From Streptomyces sp. S3(2020) (lineage in GTDB: Bacteria; Actinomycetota; Actinomycetes; Streptomycetales; Streptomycetaceae), in assembly GCF_013044505.1 (NCBI RefSeq), contig NZ_JABERD010000034.1:1-61970 (forward strand): DNA of 61,970 nt. Reading direction: 5' to 3'. Positions 17,371 through 26,367 of the stretch are shown here, in pieces. A model generated the notes under the pieces. That model had not been told where the DNA came from. It saw only the letters and a list, made by a program, of their open reading frames with translations, and searched no databases. Position 1 is the first letter of the stretch. Every line of letters starts with the position of its first letter. The position numbers were made by a program, and so were the translations under genes.

Positions 17371-18483
17371 ATGTTCCGGCACGATCCCCCCGCAGCCGAG
17401 TGGTTCACGGCCGACGCCTCCGTGCTCGGCGTGGCCCTCGTGTTCCCGATGCAGGGGCCGGCCGGGATCTTCGGGCCCACCTGCGAGCTGTGCGCGCAGC
17501 TGGCGGCGGAGGAGGTCAACCGGGCGGGCGGGGTACTGGGGCGGGAGCTGCGGCTGCTGCCCGTGGACGGCGGCGGTTCGCCGCGGGAGATCGCCGACCA
17601 TGTCGAGGCGCTGGTGGACCTGGGGGTCGTACAGGGGGTCACGGGCTGGCACATCTCCTCGGTGCGGCAGGCGCTGGCGCCGAGGATCGCCCATCGGGTG
17701 CCGTACGTCTACACCGCCCTGTACGAGGGCGGCGAGCACACCGCGGGCGTGTTCCTGACGAGCGAGACGCCGCGCGACCAACTGCGGCCCGCGATGGGAC
17801 TGCTGGCGCACGAGCGCGGTGTGCGCCGGTGGTTCGTCGTGGGCAACGACTACGTGTGGCCGCGCCGTACGGCACGGGCGGCGCACGGGTACGCGCGCGA
17901 GTCGGGTGGGATCGTCGACGGGGAGGTGTATCTCCCGCTCGGCACCCATGACTTCGAGCCCGTGCTGCGGCGCATCGAGCGTGCGGAGGCGGACGCGGTG
18001 CTGATGCTGCTGGTGGGCAGCGACGCGGTGCGCTTCAACCGGGCCTTCGCCGCCTACGGGCTGCCCGCGCGCTGTCTGCGGCTCAGCACCCTCATGGACG
18101 AGAACATGCTGATGGCGAGCGGCCCTTCGGCCACCGAGGACCTGTACAGCACCGCCGGTTTCTTCGCCTCGCTCGCCAACCAGGACACCCTCGACTTCCA
18201 CGGGCAGTACGCCGGACGCTACGGCGTCGAGGCGCCCGCGCTCGGCAGTCTCGGCGAATCCTGTTACGAGGGTGTGCTGCTGCTCGCCGCGCTGCTCAAG
18301 CGGGCCGGGACGCTGGATGTCACGGCGATCGGGGCGGCGGCCGGGACGGTGTCGTACGAGGGACCGCGCGGGCTCATGCATCTGCGGGGCCGGCATGTGC
18401 GCCAGCGGATCTACCTGGCGCGCGCCGACGGGCTGGACTTCGACGTCCTCACCGAGCTCGATCTTCACGGTTCCCGCACTTGA
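17371..18483 (+). CDS. AmiC-like amide/urea-binding protein, cytoplasmic
   Basis: 370 residues, a type-1 periplasmic-binding fold related to UrtA and AmiC (GVALVFPMQGPAGIFGPTCELCAQLAAEEVNRAGGVLGRELRLLPVDGG; VVGNDYVWPRRTARAAHGYARESGG; GESCYEGVLLLAALL). There is no signal peptide or lipobox, so unlike UrtA it should stay in the cytoplasm. That fits the AmiC branch, ligand sensors that in Pseudomonas hold the antiterminator AmiR inactive, and relatives in Rhodococcus nitrile/amide operons. It precedes urtA by about 200 bp on the same strand, so it may sense urea or a short amide for this locus. No amiR-like partner is visible nearby. It could also be a degenerate binding protein. Confidence 0.85.
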   Translation: MFRHDPPAAEWFTADASVLGVALVFPMQGPAGIFGPTCELCAQLAAEEVNRAGGVLGRELRLLPVDGGGSPREIADHVEALVDLGVVQGVTGWHISSVRQALAPRIAHRVPYVYTALYEGGEHTAGVFLTSETPRDQLRPAMGLLAHERGVRRWFVVGNDYVWPRRTARAAHGYARESGGIVDGEVYLPLGTHDFEPVLRRIERAEADAVLMLLVGSDAVRFNRAFAAYGLPARCLRLSTLMDENMLMASGPSATEDLYSTAGFFASLANQDTLDFHGQYAGRYGVEAPALGSLGESCYEGVLLLAALLKRAGTLDVTAIGAAAGTVSYEGPRGLMHLRGRHVRQRIYLARADGLDFDVLTELDLHGSRT

Positions 18484-18605
18484 CAGGTCCCCGGCACCGC
18501 CAAGATACTTCCCACAGAAAGTAATTAGAATGCCTCGGGCGAATTGTGATTTCTGTTTCTGAATGCAGATCACATGCCGCCAGGGGCGTTTTTTGTTGCC
18601 TCCGG

Positions 18606-18632
18606 GAAAGTCTGGTGAAACACCCCGGAAAC
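18606..18632 (+). promoter_or_regulatory. GlnR-like half-site triplet upstream of urtA
   Basis: GAAAG (18606-18610), GAAAC (18617-18621) and GAAAC (18628-18632) are each separated by six bases, giving the 11-bp period of the actinobacterial GlnR box (gTnAC-n6-GaAAC). The array ends 57 bp before the urtA start. The match is to the GAAAC halves only; the gTnAC halves are not evident. Confidence 0.45.
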
Positions 18633-18689
18633 AGCAGGACTTGAGTCTGTGGACCGCACTTCAGCAGGCAGTCACCCGAGGGGGTTGGT

Positions 18690-19958
18690 TTGTCCAGCGG
18701 TTCCAGCAGTTCCCGTATTCTCCGCCGACGTTTCCTGGCCGGCGGCGCCGCGCTCACCGCGGTGGTGGCCCTCTCCGCGTGCGGCGCGAAGACCGACGCG
18801 GCCGGTTCGTCCTCCGACAAGGCCGCGAAGATCGACGTCAGCGGTGACTCGGTCAAGGTCGGTCTGCTCAACTCGCTCTCCGGCACCATGGCGATCAGCG
18901 AGGTGACCGTACGCGACTCGCTGAAGCTGGCGATCGACGAGATCAACGCCTCCGGCGGCGTCCTCGGCAAGCAGATCAAGCCCATCAGCGAGGACGGCGC
19001 CTCGGACTGGCCGACGTTCGCCGAGAAGGCGCAGAAGCTCATCAAGGAGGACGGGGTCGCGGCCACCTTCGGCTGCTGGACCTCCGCCAGCCGCAAGGCC
19101 GTCAAGCCGGTCTTCGAGAAGAACAAGTCGCTGCTGTTCTACCCGGTGCAGTACGAGGGTCTGGAGGAGTCCCCGTACATCTTCTACACCGGCGCGACCA
19201 CCAACCAGCAGATCGTCCCGGCGCTCGACTACCTCAAGAGCAAGGGCCTCAAGAAGCTCTACCTGGTCGGCAGCGACTACGTCTTCCCGCGCACCGCCAA
19301 CAAGGAGATCAAGGCGTACGCGAAGGCCAACGGCATGACGATCCTCGGCGAGGACTACGCGCCGCTGGGCTCCACGGAGTTCTCCACGATCGCCAACAAG
19401 GTGAAGGCGTCGAAGGCGGACGCCGTCTTCAACACCCTCAACGGCGACTCCAACGTGGCCTTCTTCAAGGAGTACAAGTCCGCGGGCCTGACCGCCAAGA
19501 CCATGCCGGTCGTCTCGGTGTCGATCGCCGAGGAGGAGGTCAAGTCGATCGGAACGCAGTACCTGGAGGGCCAGTTGACGGCCTGGAACTACTACCAGAC
19601 CACCGAGGGCGCGGCGAACGCGAAGTTCGTGAAGGCGTACAAGGCCAAGTACGGCCAGGACAAGCCGACCAGTGACCCGATGGAGGCCGCCTACACCTCG
19701 GTCTACCTGTGGAAGGCGATGGTCGAGAAGGCGAAGTCCTTCGACCCGGAGAAGGTGAAGGCCGCCTCCGACGGCATCACCTTCGACGCCCCCGAGGGCA
19801 CGGTCACCGTCGACGGCGCCTCGCAGCACGTCTACAAGACCGCCCGGATCGGCGAGATCGGCTCCGACGGCCAGATCAAGGAGGTCTGGAACTCCGGCAA
19901 GCCCATCAAGCCGGACCCGTTCCTCAAGGGCTACTCCTGGGCCTCCGGCCTCTCCTGA
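18690..19958 (+). CDS. urtA: urea ABC transporter substrate-binding protein UrtA
   Basis: 422 residues. The N-terminus has a twin-arginine stretch ([21 protein letters not shown]) ending in a lipobox with Cys31, so it is a lipoprotein probably exported by Tat. The mature part has the UrtA hallmarks: [72 protein letters not shown], and the C-terminal [14 protein letters not shown]. It captures urea outside the membrane for UrtBCDE. The start is a TTG behind GAGGGGG; no ATG or GTG fits. The GlnR-like repeat upstream suggests induction in nitrogen limitation. Confidence 0.94.
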   Translation: MSSGSSSSRILRRRFLAGGAALTAVVALSACGAKTDAAGSSSDKAAKIDVSGDSVKVGLLNSLSGTMAISEVTVRDSLKLAIDEINASGGVLGKQIKPISEDGASDWPTFAEKAQKLIKEDGVAATFGCWTSASRKAVKPVFEKNKSLLFYPVQYEGLEESPYIFYTGATTNQQIVPALDYLKSKGLKKLYLVGSDYVFPRTANKEIKAYAKANGMTILGEDYAPLGSTEFSTIANKVKASKADAVFNTLNGDSNVAFFKEYKSAGLTAKTMPVVSVSIAEEEVKSIGTQYLEGQLTAWNYYQTTEGAANAKFVKAYKAKYGQDKPTSDPMEAAYTSVYLWKAMVEKAKSFDPEKVKAASDGITFDAPEGTVTVDGASQHVYKTARIGEIGSDGQIKEVWNSGKPIKPDPFLKGYSWASGLS

Positions 19959-20025
19959 CCGACCGTCACCGTCCGTGGGCCTCCGCCGAGGGGGCCCACG
20001 GCGTCCGTCTCCCCGGAGCCGCCGT

Positions 20026-20922
20026 ATGACCGTGATCCTCGGTCAGACCTTCACCGGCATCAGCATCGGTGCCGTCCTGCTGCTCATCGCGCTCGGCCTC
20101 TCGCTCACCTTCGGCCAGATGAACGTCATCAACATGGCCCACGGCGAGTTCATCATGGCGGGCGCCTACACGACGTATGTCCTGCAGAAGTCCATTTCCA
20201 GCGCGGGAATTTCGCTGCTGGTCGCTCTTCCCGTCGCTTTTCTCGTCTCGGGCGCGCTGGGCGCGTTGCTGGAATGGCTGTTGATACGACGTCTGTATCT
20301 GCGGCCACTTGACACCCTTCTCGTCACGTGGGGCGTCTCGCTGATGCTCCAGCAGCTCGCCCGGGACATTTTCGGGGCGCCGAACGTGCAGACCCGGGCA
20401 CCGGACTGGCTGACCGGGAACATCACGGTCATCGGCGGCGACGACCCGCTGACCTTCGCCAACAGCCGGCTGTTCATCCTGGGCCTGGCGGTCACGGCCG
20501 TGGTCGCGCTGTCGCTGACGCTGCGGCTGACCTCGCTGGGGCGCCGCATCCGGGCCGTGGTGCAGAACCGGGACCTGGCCGAGGTGTCCGGCATCTCCAC
20601 GTCCGCCGTCGACCGTACGGCCTTCTTCATCGGTTCCGGGCTCGCGGGGGTCGCCGGGGTGGCGCTGACGCTGGTCGGTCCGATCGGGCCGACGATGGGC
20701 ACCAACGTCATCATCGACGCCTTCCTGGTGATCGTGGTCGGCGGCATCGGGCAGCTCAAGGGCACGGTCATCGTCGCCTTCGTGCTGGGTGTGCTCCAGT
20801 CGGTCCTGGAGTACTCCACGACCGTCAGCGTCGCCAAGGTGCTGGTGCTCGTCGCCATCGTCGCGTTCCTCCAGTGGCGGCCCCAGGGGCTGTACACGCT
20901 GCGTACGAGGAGTCTCGTATGA
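20026..20922 (+). CDS. urtB: urea ABC transporter permease UrtB
   Basis: 298 residues of LivH-type permease with about eight helices: LLLIALGLSLTFGQMNVINMAHGEFIMAGAYTTYVLQ near the start, the RIRAVVQNRDLAEVSGI coupling loop, and GGIGQLKGTVIVAFVLG. It lacks the large N-terminal periplasmic extension found in some proteobacterial UrtB proteins, as is usual in actinobacteria. It forms the membrane channel with UrtC. It starts 67 bp after urtA and ends overlapping urtC by four bases. Confidence 0.93.
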   Translation: MTVILGQTFTGISIGAVLLLIALGLSLTFGQMNVINMAHGEFIMAGAYTTYVLQKSISSAGISLLVALPVAFLVSGALGALLEWLLIRRLYLRPLDTLLVTWGVSLMLQQLARDIFGAPNVQTRAPDWLTGNITVIGGDDPLTFANSRLFILGLAVTAVVALSLTLRLTSLGRRIRAVVQNRDLAEVSGISTSAVDRTAFFIGSGLAGVAGVALTLVGPIGPTMGTNVIIDAFLVIVVGGIGQLKGTVIVAFVLGVLQSVLEYSTTVSVAKVLVLVAIVAFLQWRPQGLYTLRTRSLV

Positions 20923-22007
20923 ACCTCCTGACAGGTCGCTCGGCACGGGCGTGGGCGGGTTTCGCCGGGGCCGCCGTCCTCCTCTTCGCCGTCGCTCCGC
21001 TCGCGCTGTCCGACTTCCGGCTCGGGCTGCTCGCCAAGTACCTGTGCACGGCCATGGTCGCCGTCGGCATCTGCCTGGCCTGGGGGCGCGGCGGACTGCT
21101 GACCCTCGGGCAGGGGGTGTTCTTCGGGCTCGGCGGCTACGCCATGGCGATGCATCTGAAGATCGCCGACGCCGGTCCCGGCAATCTGCCCGACTTCATG
21201 CAGCTGTACGGCACGGCCACCGAACTCCCCTGGTGGTGGAAGCCGTTCGAGAACCCGCTGTTCGCCCTCGCGGCGACCGTGCTGCTCCCGATGGCCGTCG
21301 CCGCGCTGCTCGGTCTGTTCATCTTCCGGCGCCGGGTCAAGGGCGCCTACTTCGCGATCCTCAGCCAGGCCCTCGCGGCCGCGCTGGCCATCTGGCTGAT
21401 CGGCCAGCAGGCCACCACCGGCGGCACCAACGGGCTCACCGACATCCAGGGCTTCTTCGGCTACAGCCTGGACGACCCGGTCAACCAGCGGATGGTGTAC
21501 TTCGTCATCGCCGCGGCCCTGCTGCTCCTGATCGTGATCGCCCGCCAGCTGATCAACAGCCGGTACGGCGAACTCCTCGTCGCCGTACGGGACTCCGAGG
21601 AGCGGGTGCGCTTCCTGGGGTACGACCCGGCGAACGTCAAGCTCGTCGCGTACGTCGTCGCCGCCGGCATGGCGGGGCTCGCGGGCGCGCTGTTCGTGCC
21701 GGCGGTCGGCATCATCTCGCCGGCGCTGATCGGCATCGTGCCGTCCATCGAGTTCGTGATCGGCGCGGCGGTGGGCGGCCGGGCCAGCCTGGTGGGTGCC
21801 GTCCTGGGCGCGGTGGCGGTCGCGTGGGCCAAGACCGCGCTGTCGGAGGAGTTCCCGGCGGCCTGGACCTACTTCCAGGGGCTGCTGTTCATCGTGGCGC
21901 TGGCCTTCCTGCCGGGTGGGCTCGCCTCCCTGGCGGTGCTGCTGAAGCGGCGCCGGGCGGCCACCGGGGAGAAGGCGACCGTGATTCCCGTAGGAGAGGC
22001 AGCATGA
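20919..22007 (+). CDS. urtC: urea ABC transporter permease UrtC
   Basis: 362 residues, LivM-type permease with eight to ten helices. GICLAWGRGGLLTLGQGVFFGLGGYAMAMHLK and the tryptophan-rich loop TELPWWWKPFENP are typical of UrtC, as is the coupling segment YGELLVAVRDSEERVRFLGYDPANVKLVAY. The ATG overlaps the urtB stop (ATGA), and its own stop overlaps urtD the same way, indicating translational coupling. Confidence 0.93.
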   Translation: MNLLTGRSARAWAGFAGAAVLLFAVAPLALSDFRLGLLAKYLCTAMVAVGICLAWGRGGLLTLGQGVFFGLGGYAMAMHLKIADAGPGNLPDFMQLYGTATELPWWWKPFENPLFALAATVLLPMAVAALLGLFIFRRRVKGAYFAILSQALAAALAIWLIGQQATTGGTNGLTDIQGFFGYSLDDPVNQRMVYFVIAAALLLLIVIARQLINSRYGELLVAVRDSEERVRFLGYDPANVKLVAYVVAAGMAGLAGALFVPAVGIISPALIGIVPSIEFVIGAAVGGRASLVGAVLGAVAVAWAKTALSEEFPAAWTYFQGLLFIVALAFLPGGLASLAVLLKRRRAATGEKATVIPVGEAA

Positions 22008-22765
22008 GCGGGCTCGAGATACGTCAACTGCGGGTGACCTTCGACGGGTTCACCGCCGTCGACGGTGTGGACCTCGACGTCGCGCCCGGCGATCTGCGCT
22101 TCCTCATCGGGCCGAACGGCGCGGGCAAGACCACCCTCGTCGACGCGGTCACCGGTCTGGTGAAGGCACAGGGTTCGGCGAGGTTCGGCGGCGCGGAGCT
22201 GCTCGGACGGCCCGTGCACCGGATCGCGCGGTCCGGGATCGGGCGGACCTTCCAGACGGCCACCGTCTTCGAGGAGTTGACGGTCCTTCAGAACCTGGAC
22301 ATCGCGGCGGGCTCGGGCCGCAGCATGTGGACCATGCTGCGGCGCCGCAAGGACGTCCCGGAAACCGTCGCGAAGGCGCTGGAGACCGTGGGGCTCACGG
22401 CCCTCGCCGACTCCCCCGCCGGAACCCTCGCGCACGGCCAGAAGCAGTGGCTGGAGATCGGCATGCTGCTCGTGCAGGACGTGAAGCTGCTGCTCCTCGA
22501 CGAGCCGGTGGCCGGTATGAGCCACGACGAACGGCAGGCGACCGGTGAGCTGTTGCAGCGCATCAGCGCGGAGCGCACGGTCGTCGTCATCGAGCACGAC
22601 ATGGACTTCATGCGGTCCTTCGCGCGCAGCGTGAGCGTGCTGCACGCGGGCAAGGTGCTCAGCGAGGGCACGGTGGCGCAGGTGCAGGCGGACCCGAAGG
22701 TGCAGGAGGTGTACCTCGGGCACGCGGCGGCCGAGGAGGCCCCTGCCGTCGTACAGGAGGCGTGA
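22004..22765 (+). CDS. urtD: urea ABC transporter ATP-binding protein UrtD
   Basis: 253 residues, LivG-type ATPase. Walker A is GPNGAGKTT, Walker B LLLLDEPVAGMSHDE, and the signature region reads LAHGQKQWLEIGMLL rather than LSGGQ, which is the known UrtD variant. The switch His is in VVIEHDMDF. It powers urea uptake together with UrtE at the inner face of the UrtBC permease. ATGA overlap at the start; GAGAGGCAGC precedes it. Confidence 0.93.
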   Translation: MSGLEIRQLRVTFDGFTAVDGVDLDVAPGDLRFLIGPNGAGKTTLVDAVTGLVKAQGSARFGGAELLGRPVHRIARSGIGRTFQTATVFEELTVLQNLDIAAGSGRSMWTMLRRRKDVPETVAKALETVGLTALADSPAGTLAHGQKQWLEIGMLLVQDVKLLLLDEPVAGMSHDERQATGELLQRISAERTVVVIEHDMDFMRSFARSVSVLHAGKVLSEGTVAQVQADPKVQEVYLGHAAAEEAPAVVQEA

Positions 22766-23457
22766 TGCTGCAGATCGAGGACGTCCGCGTCGGCTATCAC
22801 CGCAGCACGGTCCTGCACGGGGTGTCGGTCGAGGTGCCGAAGGACGGCGTGGCCGCGGTCCTCGGGCACAACGGCGCGGGCAAGAGCACACTGTTGCGGG
22901 CCGCCGTGGGGCTGCTCAGCCCGGGCAGCGGGACGATCCGCCTGGACGGCGAGGACATCACGCGTCGCAAGCCGCACGAGCGGGTGGCGCGGGGGATGGC
23001 GTACGTCCCGCAGGGGCAGCAGTCGTTCCCGCACCTGACCACCGCGGAGAACCTCCAGCTCGTCGCGGACGGCCGCAGCCGCGGCAAGGAGGCGATCTCC
23101 GAGGCGCTGGACCTGTTCCCCGCGCTGCGGACCCTGTCCGGCAGGCGAGCGGGGCTGCTCTCCGGCGGTCAGCGGCAGCAACTCGCCATCGCCCGCGCTC
23201 TGGTGACGCAGCCTCGGCTCCTCCTCCTGGACGAGCCGACCGAGGGCATCCAGCCGTCGGTGGTGGCCGAGATCGAGGAGACGATCCTCGCGCTGGCCGC
23301 CCGGGGCGGGCTCTCGGTGCTGCTGGTCGAGCAGCACGTCGGGTTCGCGATGCGGGCGGCGCAGAAGTACTACGTCCTGGAGGCCGGGCGGGTCACGTCC
23401 TTCGGCGAGGGCGGCAAGGACTCGGAGCTCGCGGTGCGGGAGGCGCTCAGCGTATGA
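22765..23457 (+). CDS. urtE: urea ABC transporter ATP-binding protein UrtE
   Basis: 230 residues, LivF-type ATPase: Walker [10 protein letters not shown], signature [15 protein letters not shown], Walker [17 protein letters not shown], with the characteristic EQHVGFAMR and YYVLEAGRV at the end. I prefer the ATG at 22765 over the GTG three bases earlier because GGAGG is only one base from the GTG. It is the last gene of urtABCDE and overlaps the convergent sigma factor gene by 11 bp. Confidence 0.93.
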   Translation: MLQIEDVRVGYHRSTVLHGVSVEVPKDGVAAVLGHNGAGKSTLLRAAVGLLSPGSGTIRLDGEDITRRKPHERVARGMAYVPQGQQSFPHLTTAENLQLVADGRSRGKEAISEALDLFPALRTLSGRRAGLLSGGQRQQLAIARALVTQPRLLLLDEPTEGIQPSVVAEIEETILALAARGGLSVLLVEQHVGFAMRAAQKYYVLEAGRVTSFGEGGKDSELAVREALSV

Positions 23458-24610
23458 GGCGTTCGAGGTAGGCGCGCTCCGCCGGATTCCGGCTCAGGGC
23501 GATGGCCGCCTCGTACGCCCGTGCCGCCTCCGTGTCCCGGCCGAGGCGGCGCAGCAGGTCGGCGCGGACCGCGTGGAAGACGTGGTAGCCGTCGAGGCCG
23601 AGGGCGTCCACGAGGTCGAGGGCCGGTCGCGGTCCCTCGACCTCGGCCACGGCGACCGCCCGGTTCAGGGCCACGACGGGGCTGGGGGCCAGGGCGGTCA
23701 GCTGGTCGTACAGCTGGAGGACCTGGGTCCAGTCCGTCGGCGGTCCGTCGCTGTGGACGGCCTGGACGGCCGCCTGGATCTGGTACGGACCGGGCTGGTT
23801 CCGGCGCAGACACCGGCGTACGAGATCCTGCCCCTCGGTGACCAGGGCGTGGTCCCAGCGCTCGCGGTCCTGCTCGGGCAGCGGCACGAGCACGCCGTCG
23901 GTGTCCTCGCGGGCGGCCCGGCGGGACTCCACGAGGAGCATCAGGGCGAGCAGGCCGGTGGCCTCGGGCTCGTCCGGCATCAGGTCGGTGAGCAGGCGGC
24001 CGAGGCGGAGCGCTTCGGCGCACAGGTCGGCCGTGCCCTCGTTGAAGATCAGGTAGATCACGGCGAGGACCCCGCGCAGCCGGTCCGGGAGGTCGGCGTC
24101 GCGGGGTACCCGGTACGGGATCCGGGCGTCGCGGATCTTCGCCTTGGCGCGGACCAGACGCTGGGCCATGGTCGGCTCGGGGACGAGGAAGGCGCGGGCG
24201 ATCTGCGGTGTGGTGAGCCCGCCGAGGAGGCGCAGGGTGAGGGCGACCCGGGCCTGCGGCGCGAGCGCGGGATGGCAGCAGGTGAAGATCAGGCGGAGCC
24301 GTTCGTCGCGCACGGGGCCCTCCTCGGGCGGCGCGTCAGAGGTGAGGAGCAGGGCGGCCTCGGCGTGTCGGCCGTCCCGTTTCGCCTCGCGGCGCAGCCG
24401 GTCGATCGCGCGGTTGCGGGCGGTGGTGATGATCCAGCCGGCCGGGCTCGGTGGCACTCCGGTCTCCGGCCAGCGCCGCACGGCCGTGGTGAAGGCGTCC
24501 TGCACCGCTTCCTCGGCGAGGTCGATGTCGCCGAGGAAGCGGACGAGGACGGCGACGGCCCGGCCGTACTCGGCGCGGAAGACGGCCTCGACGTCGACGG
24601 GCGGTGGCAT
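23447..24610 (-). CDS. ECF RNA polymerase sigma factor, ECF42 type with C-terminal TPR-like domain
   Basis: 387 residues, about twice the length of a simple ECF factor. Sigma region 2 covers [42 protein letters not shown] and the [10 protein letters not shown] part; region 4 is [43 protein letters not shown]. After that comes a roughly 200-residue helical domain ([49 protein letters not shown]...; [13 protein letters not shown]) typical of ECF42, thought to replace an anti-sigma factor. The ATG at 24610 overlaps the stop of the upstream YCII gene, the usual partner of this group. Confidence 0.92.
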   Translation of the reverse strand: MPPPVDVEAVFRAEYGRAVAVLVRFLGDIDLAEEAVQDAFTTAVRRWPETGVPPSPAGWIITTARNRAIDRLRREAKRDGRHAEAALLLTSDAPPEEGPVRDERLRLIFTCCHPALAPQARVALTLRLLGGLTTPQIARAFLVPEPTMAQRLVRAKAKIRDARIPYRVPRDADLPDRLRGVLAVIYLIFNEGTADLCAEALRLGRLLTDLMPDEPEATGLLALMLLVESRRAAREDTDGVLVPLPEQDRERWDHALVTEGQDLVRRCLRRNQPGPYQIQAAVQAVHSDGPPTDWTQVLQLYDQLTALAPSPVVALNRAVAVAEVEGPRPALDLVDALGLDGYHVFHAVRADLLRRLGRDTEAARAYEAAIALSRNPAERAYLERLIR

Positions 24611-24966
24611 CAGTCCTCGGCCTGGTGCAGGAACGGGCGCACCTCGATGGGCAGGGTGGTGGCCCGCATCGCCTTCCGGCCCCATTCCAGGGCCGCGTCC
24701 AGGTCGGGTGCCTTGATGAGGCAGATGCCGCCCAGGTACTCCTTGCCCTCGGCGTACGGTCCGTCGGTGATCAGGACGTCGCCGTCCCCGGGGCGCAGCA
24801 CGGTGGCCGTGTCGGGGCCGTGCAGTCCGCCGGCGAAGACCCAGGAGCCGGCCTCGCGCAGTTCCGCGTGGAAGGTGTCGAGGTCCCGGACGATCTCCGC
24901 CATGGCCTCGGGTCCGGGCGGCGTTCCGTCGGTCGGGGTGATCACACTGAGCAGGTAGTACTGCAT
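24610..24966 (-). CDS. YCII/DGPF domain protein, ECF42 partner
   Basis: 118 residues, starting MQYYLLSVI and carrying the [19 protein letters not shown] motif (DGPF variant) in the middle. Such YCII-related proteins form a ferredoxin-like fold and almost always sit beside ECF42 sigma genes, whose activity or target they are thought to be. ATGA overlap with the sigma gene means the two are translationally coupled. Biochemical function is unknown. GGAGGACGTC before the ATG is a good ribosome site. Confidence 0.9.
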   Translation of the reverse strand: MQYYLLSVITPTDGTPPGPEAMAEIVRDLDTFHAELREAGSWVFAGGLHGPDTATVLRPGDGDVLITDGPYAEGKEYLGGICLIKAPDLDAALEWGRKAMRATTLPIEVRPFLHQAED

Positions 24967-25064
24967 GACGTCCTCCTTGGTGCCGTGTCGTTCTCTCAGC
25001 TCCTACACGAACGGCTCACCCCCGGATCGACACCGCGCACGACGACATCGGGAGAATCTTTTCC

Positions 25065-26120
25065 ATGACCATCGCACCGCACCCGCTCGTCGTCCGCACC
25101 CAGGAGCTCGCCGACCGCCTCCTCGCCCCGCAGGCGGCGCGGGTCGACCTGGCGGAGGTGCCCGTGAGTCATGTCGCGGAGATCAGGCGGTCAGGGCTGC
25201 TCGGGGTGAGCGCGCCGCCGGAGTACGGCGGGGCGGGCGCCCCCGACTCGGTGGCTCGGGAGGTCCAGGAGATCCTGGCCGGTGCGTGCTGCTCGACCTG
25301 GTTCGTGCAGACCCAGCACCACACCCCGGTGCGGCTGCTCGCCAAGTCGCAGCTCCCGGTCCGGGAGCGCCTGTTGCGTCCCTTGGCCGCCGGTGAGCTG
25401 CTGGCCGGGATCGCCTACGCGCATGTCCGCGCGTTCCCCCGCGTCCCCGTGCGGGCGACGGCGGAGCGCGACGGCTGGCGGTTCGACGGGACCGTGCCCT
25501 GGTACACCGGCTGGGGTCTGAACGACGTGATGCTGCTCGCGGGCGTGACCGACTCCGACGAGATCGTGTTCGCCTTCGCCGACGCGCGCGAGCAGCCGGG
25601 GGTGCGTGCCTCGGAGCCGATGCGGCTGGCGGCGCTCACGGCCGCCCGTACGGTCTCCCTGGAGCTGGCGGGCCTGTGGCTGCCCGGGGAGAGCGTGGTG
25701 CTGCGCACGCAGCAGGAGAAGTTCGCCCTCGTCGACCTGCCCCGGAGCACCAACGCCTCACCGGCCGTGTTCGGCGTGACGTATGCCGCGCTGCGGGTGC
25801 TGGAGTCCAGTGGTGAGGGAGCGACGGCCCAGGAGATCCGCGGGCAGGTCGACGAGGTGCGGCGACGGGCGTACGAGCTGGCCGATCACCCCGTCGCGCA
25901 CGAGCGCGTCGAGGAACGGCTGGCGCTCAGGACACGGTCGTACGACCTGATGCGGGCGGCCACGACCGCCGCGGTCGTGGCCGGCGGCGGGCGCACCATG
26001 GACGTACGCCATCCCGCCCAGCGGCTGGTCCGGGAGGGGATGTTCTTGCTGGTTCAGGGGCAGACGTCGGTGGTGCGGCGGGCGCACCTGCACGCACTCA
26101 CCGATCTCCGGGAGTCCTGA
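25065..26120 (+). CDS. acyl-CoA dehydrogenase-fold flavin-dependent oxidoreductase
   Basis: 351 residues with the acyl-CoA dehydrogenase layout: an N-terminal helical domain with LGVSAPPEYGGAGAPDSVAREVQEILAGACCSTWFVQTQHH, a middle beta domain (RFDGTVPWYTGWGLNDVMLLAGV) and a C-terminal four-helix domain (RSYDLMRAATTAAVVAGGGRTMDVRHPAQRLVREGMFLLVQGQT). The catalytic Glu of true acyl-CoA dehydrogenases is not obvious, so it may belong with the monooxygenase branch (SfnB/DszC-like). It faces the sulfur-scavenging operon convergently and probably serves the same regulon, but that is inference. Confidence 0.8.
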   Translation: MTIAPHPLVVRTQELADRLLAPQAARVDLAEVPVSHVAEIRRSGLLGVSAPPEYGGAGAPDSVAREVQEILAGACCSTWFVQTQHHTPVRLLAKSQLPVRERLLRPLAAGELLAGIAYAHVRAFPRVPVRATAERDGWRFDGTVPWYTGWGLNDVMLLAGVTDSDEIVFAFADAREQPGVRASEPMRLAALTAARTVSLELAGLWLPGESVVLRTQQEKFALVDLPRSTNASPAVFGVTYAALRVLESSGEGATAQEIRGQVDEVRRRAYELADHPVAHERVEERLALRTRSYDLMRAATTAAVVAGGGRTMDVRHPAQRLVREGMFLLVQGQTSVVRRAHLHALTDLRES

Positions 26121-26123
26121 TGA

Positions 26124-26231
26124 CCGACCGCGGACCGGTTCAGGGAACAGCGGCTGCCGCATGTCGTCCCCGCCCACGAGGAACTCGTCCTCGCGCGCTA
26201 CGAGTACGAGCTCACGCCCGGCGGCCGGTAG
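26124..26231 (+). pseudogene. possible gene remnant after a tandem stop
   Basis: Immediately after the TGATGA ending the preceding gene, the same frame continues for 35 codons with strong third-position GC bias (about 31 of 34), reading ...FREQRLPHVVPAHEELVLARYEYELTPGGR before a TAG. It has no start codon. It may be the tail of a deleted gene; the family is not recognised. Confidence 0.3.
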
Positions 26232-26277
26232 GCCGACCGCGGCTGAGCGGGTCCGGGGAAGTCGGCTGGGTTCGGCC

Positions 26278-26314
26278 GCGCCCCAAAGGGGCGCGGGGAA
26301 CTGCGCGACCAGCC
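26278..26314 (+). repeat. dispersed Streptomyces intergenic repeat (GCGCCCC-loop-GGGGCGC with tail)
   Basis: GCGCCCC (26278-26284), AAA, GGGGCGC (26288-26294), followed by the tail GGGGAACTGCGCGACCAGCC (26295-26314). This hairpin plus tail is, from general knowledge, a frequent intergenic element in Streptomyces chromosomes. Here it lies between two converging genes, where it could act as a terminator. Confidence 0.65.
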
Positions 26315-26367
26315 ACGACGGCGCCGCGGACGGACAACGACCCATAGCCGTACATCCAGCGGAGCGC

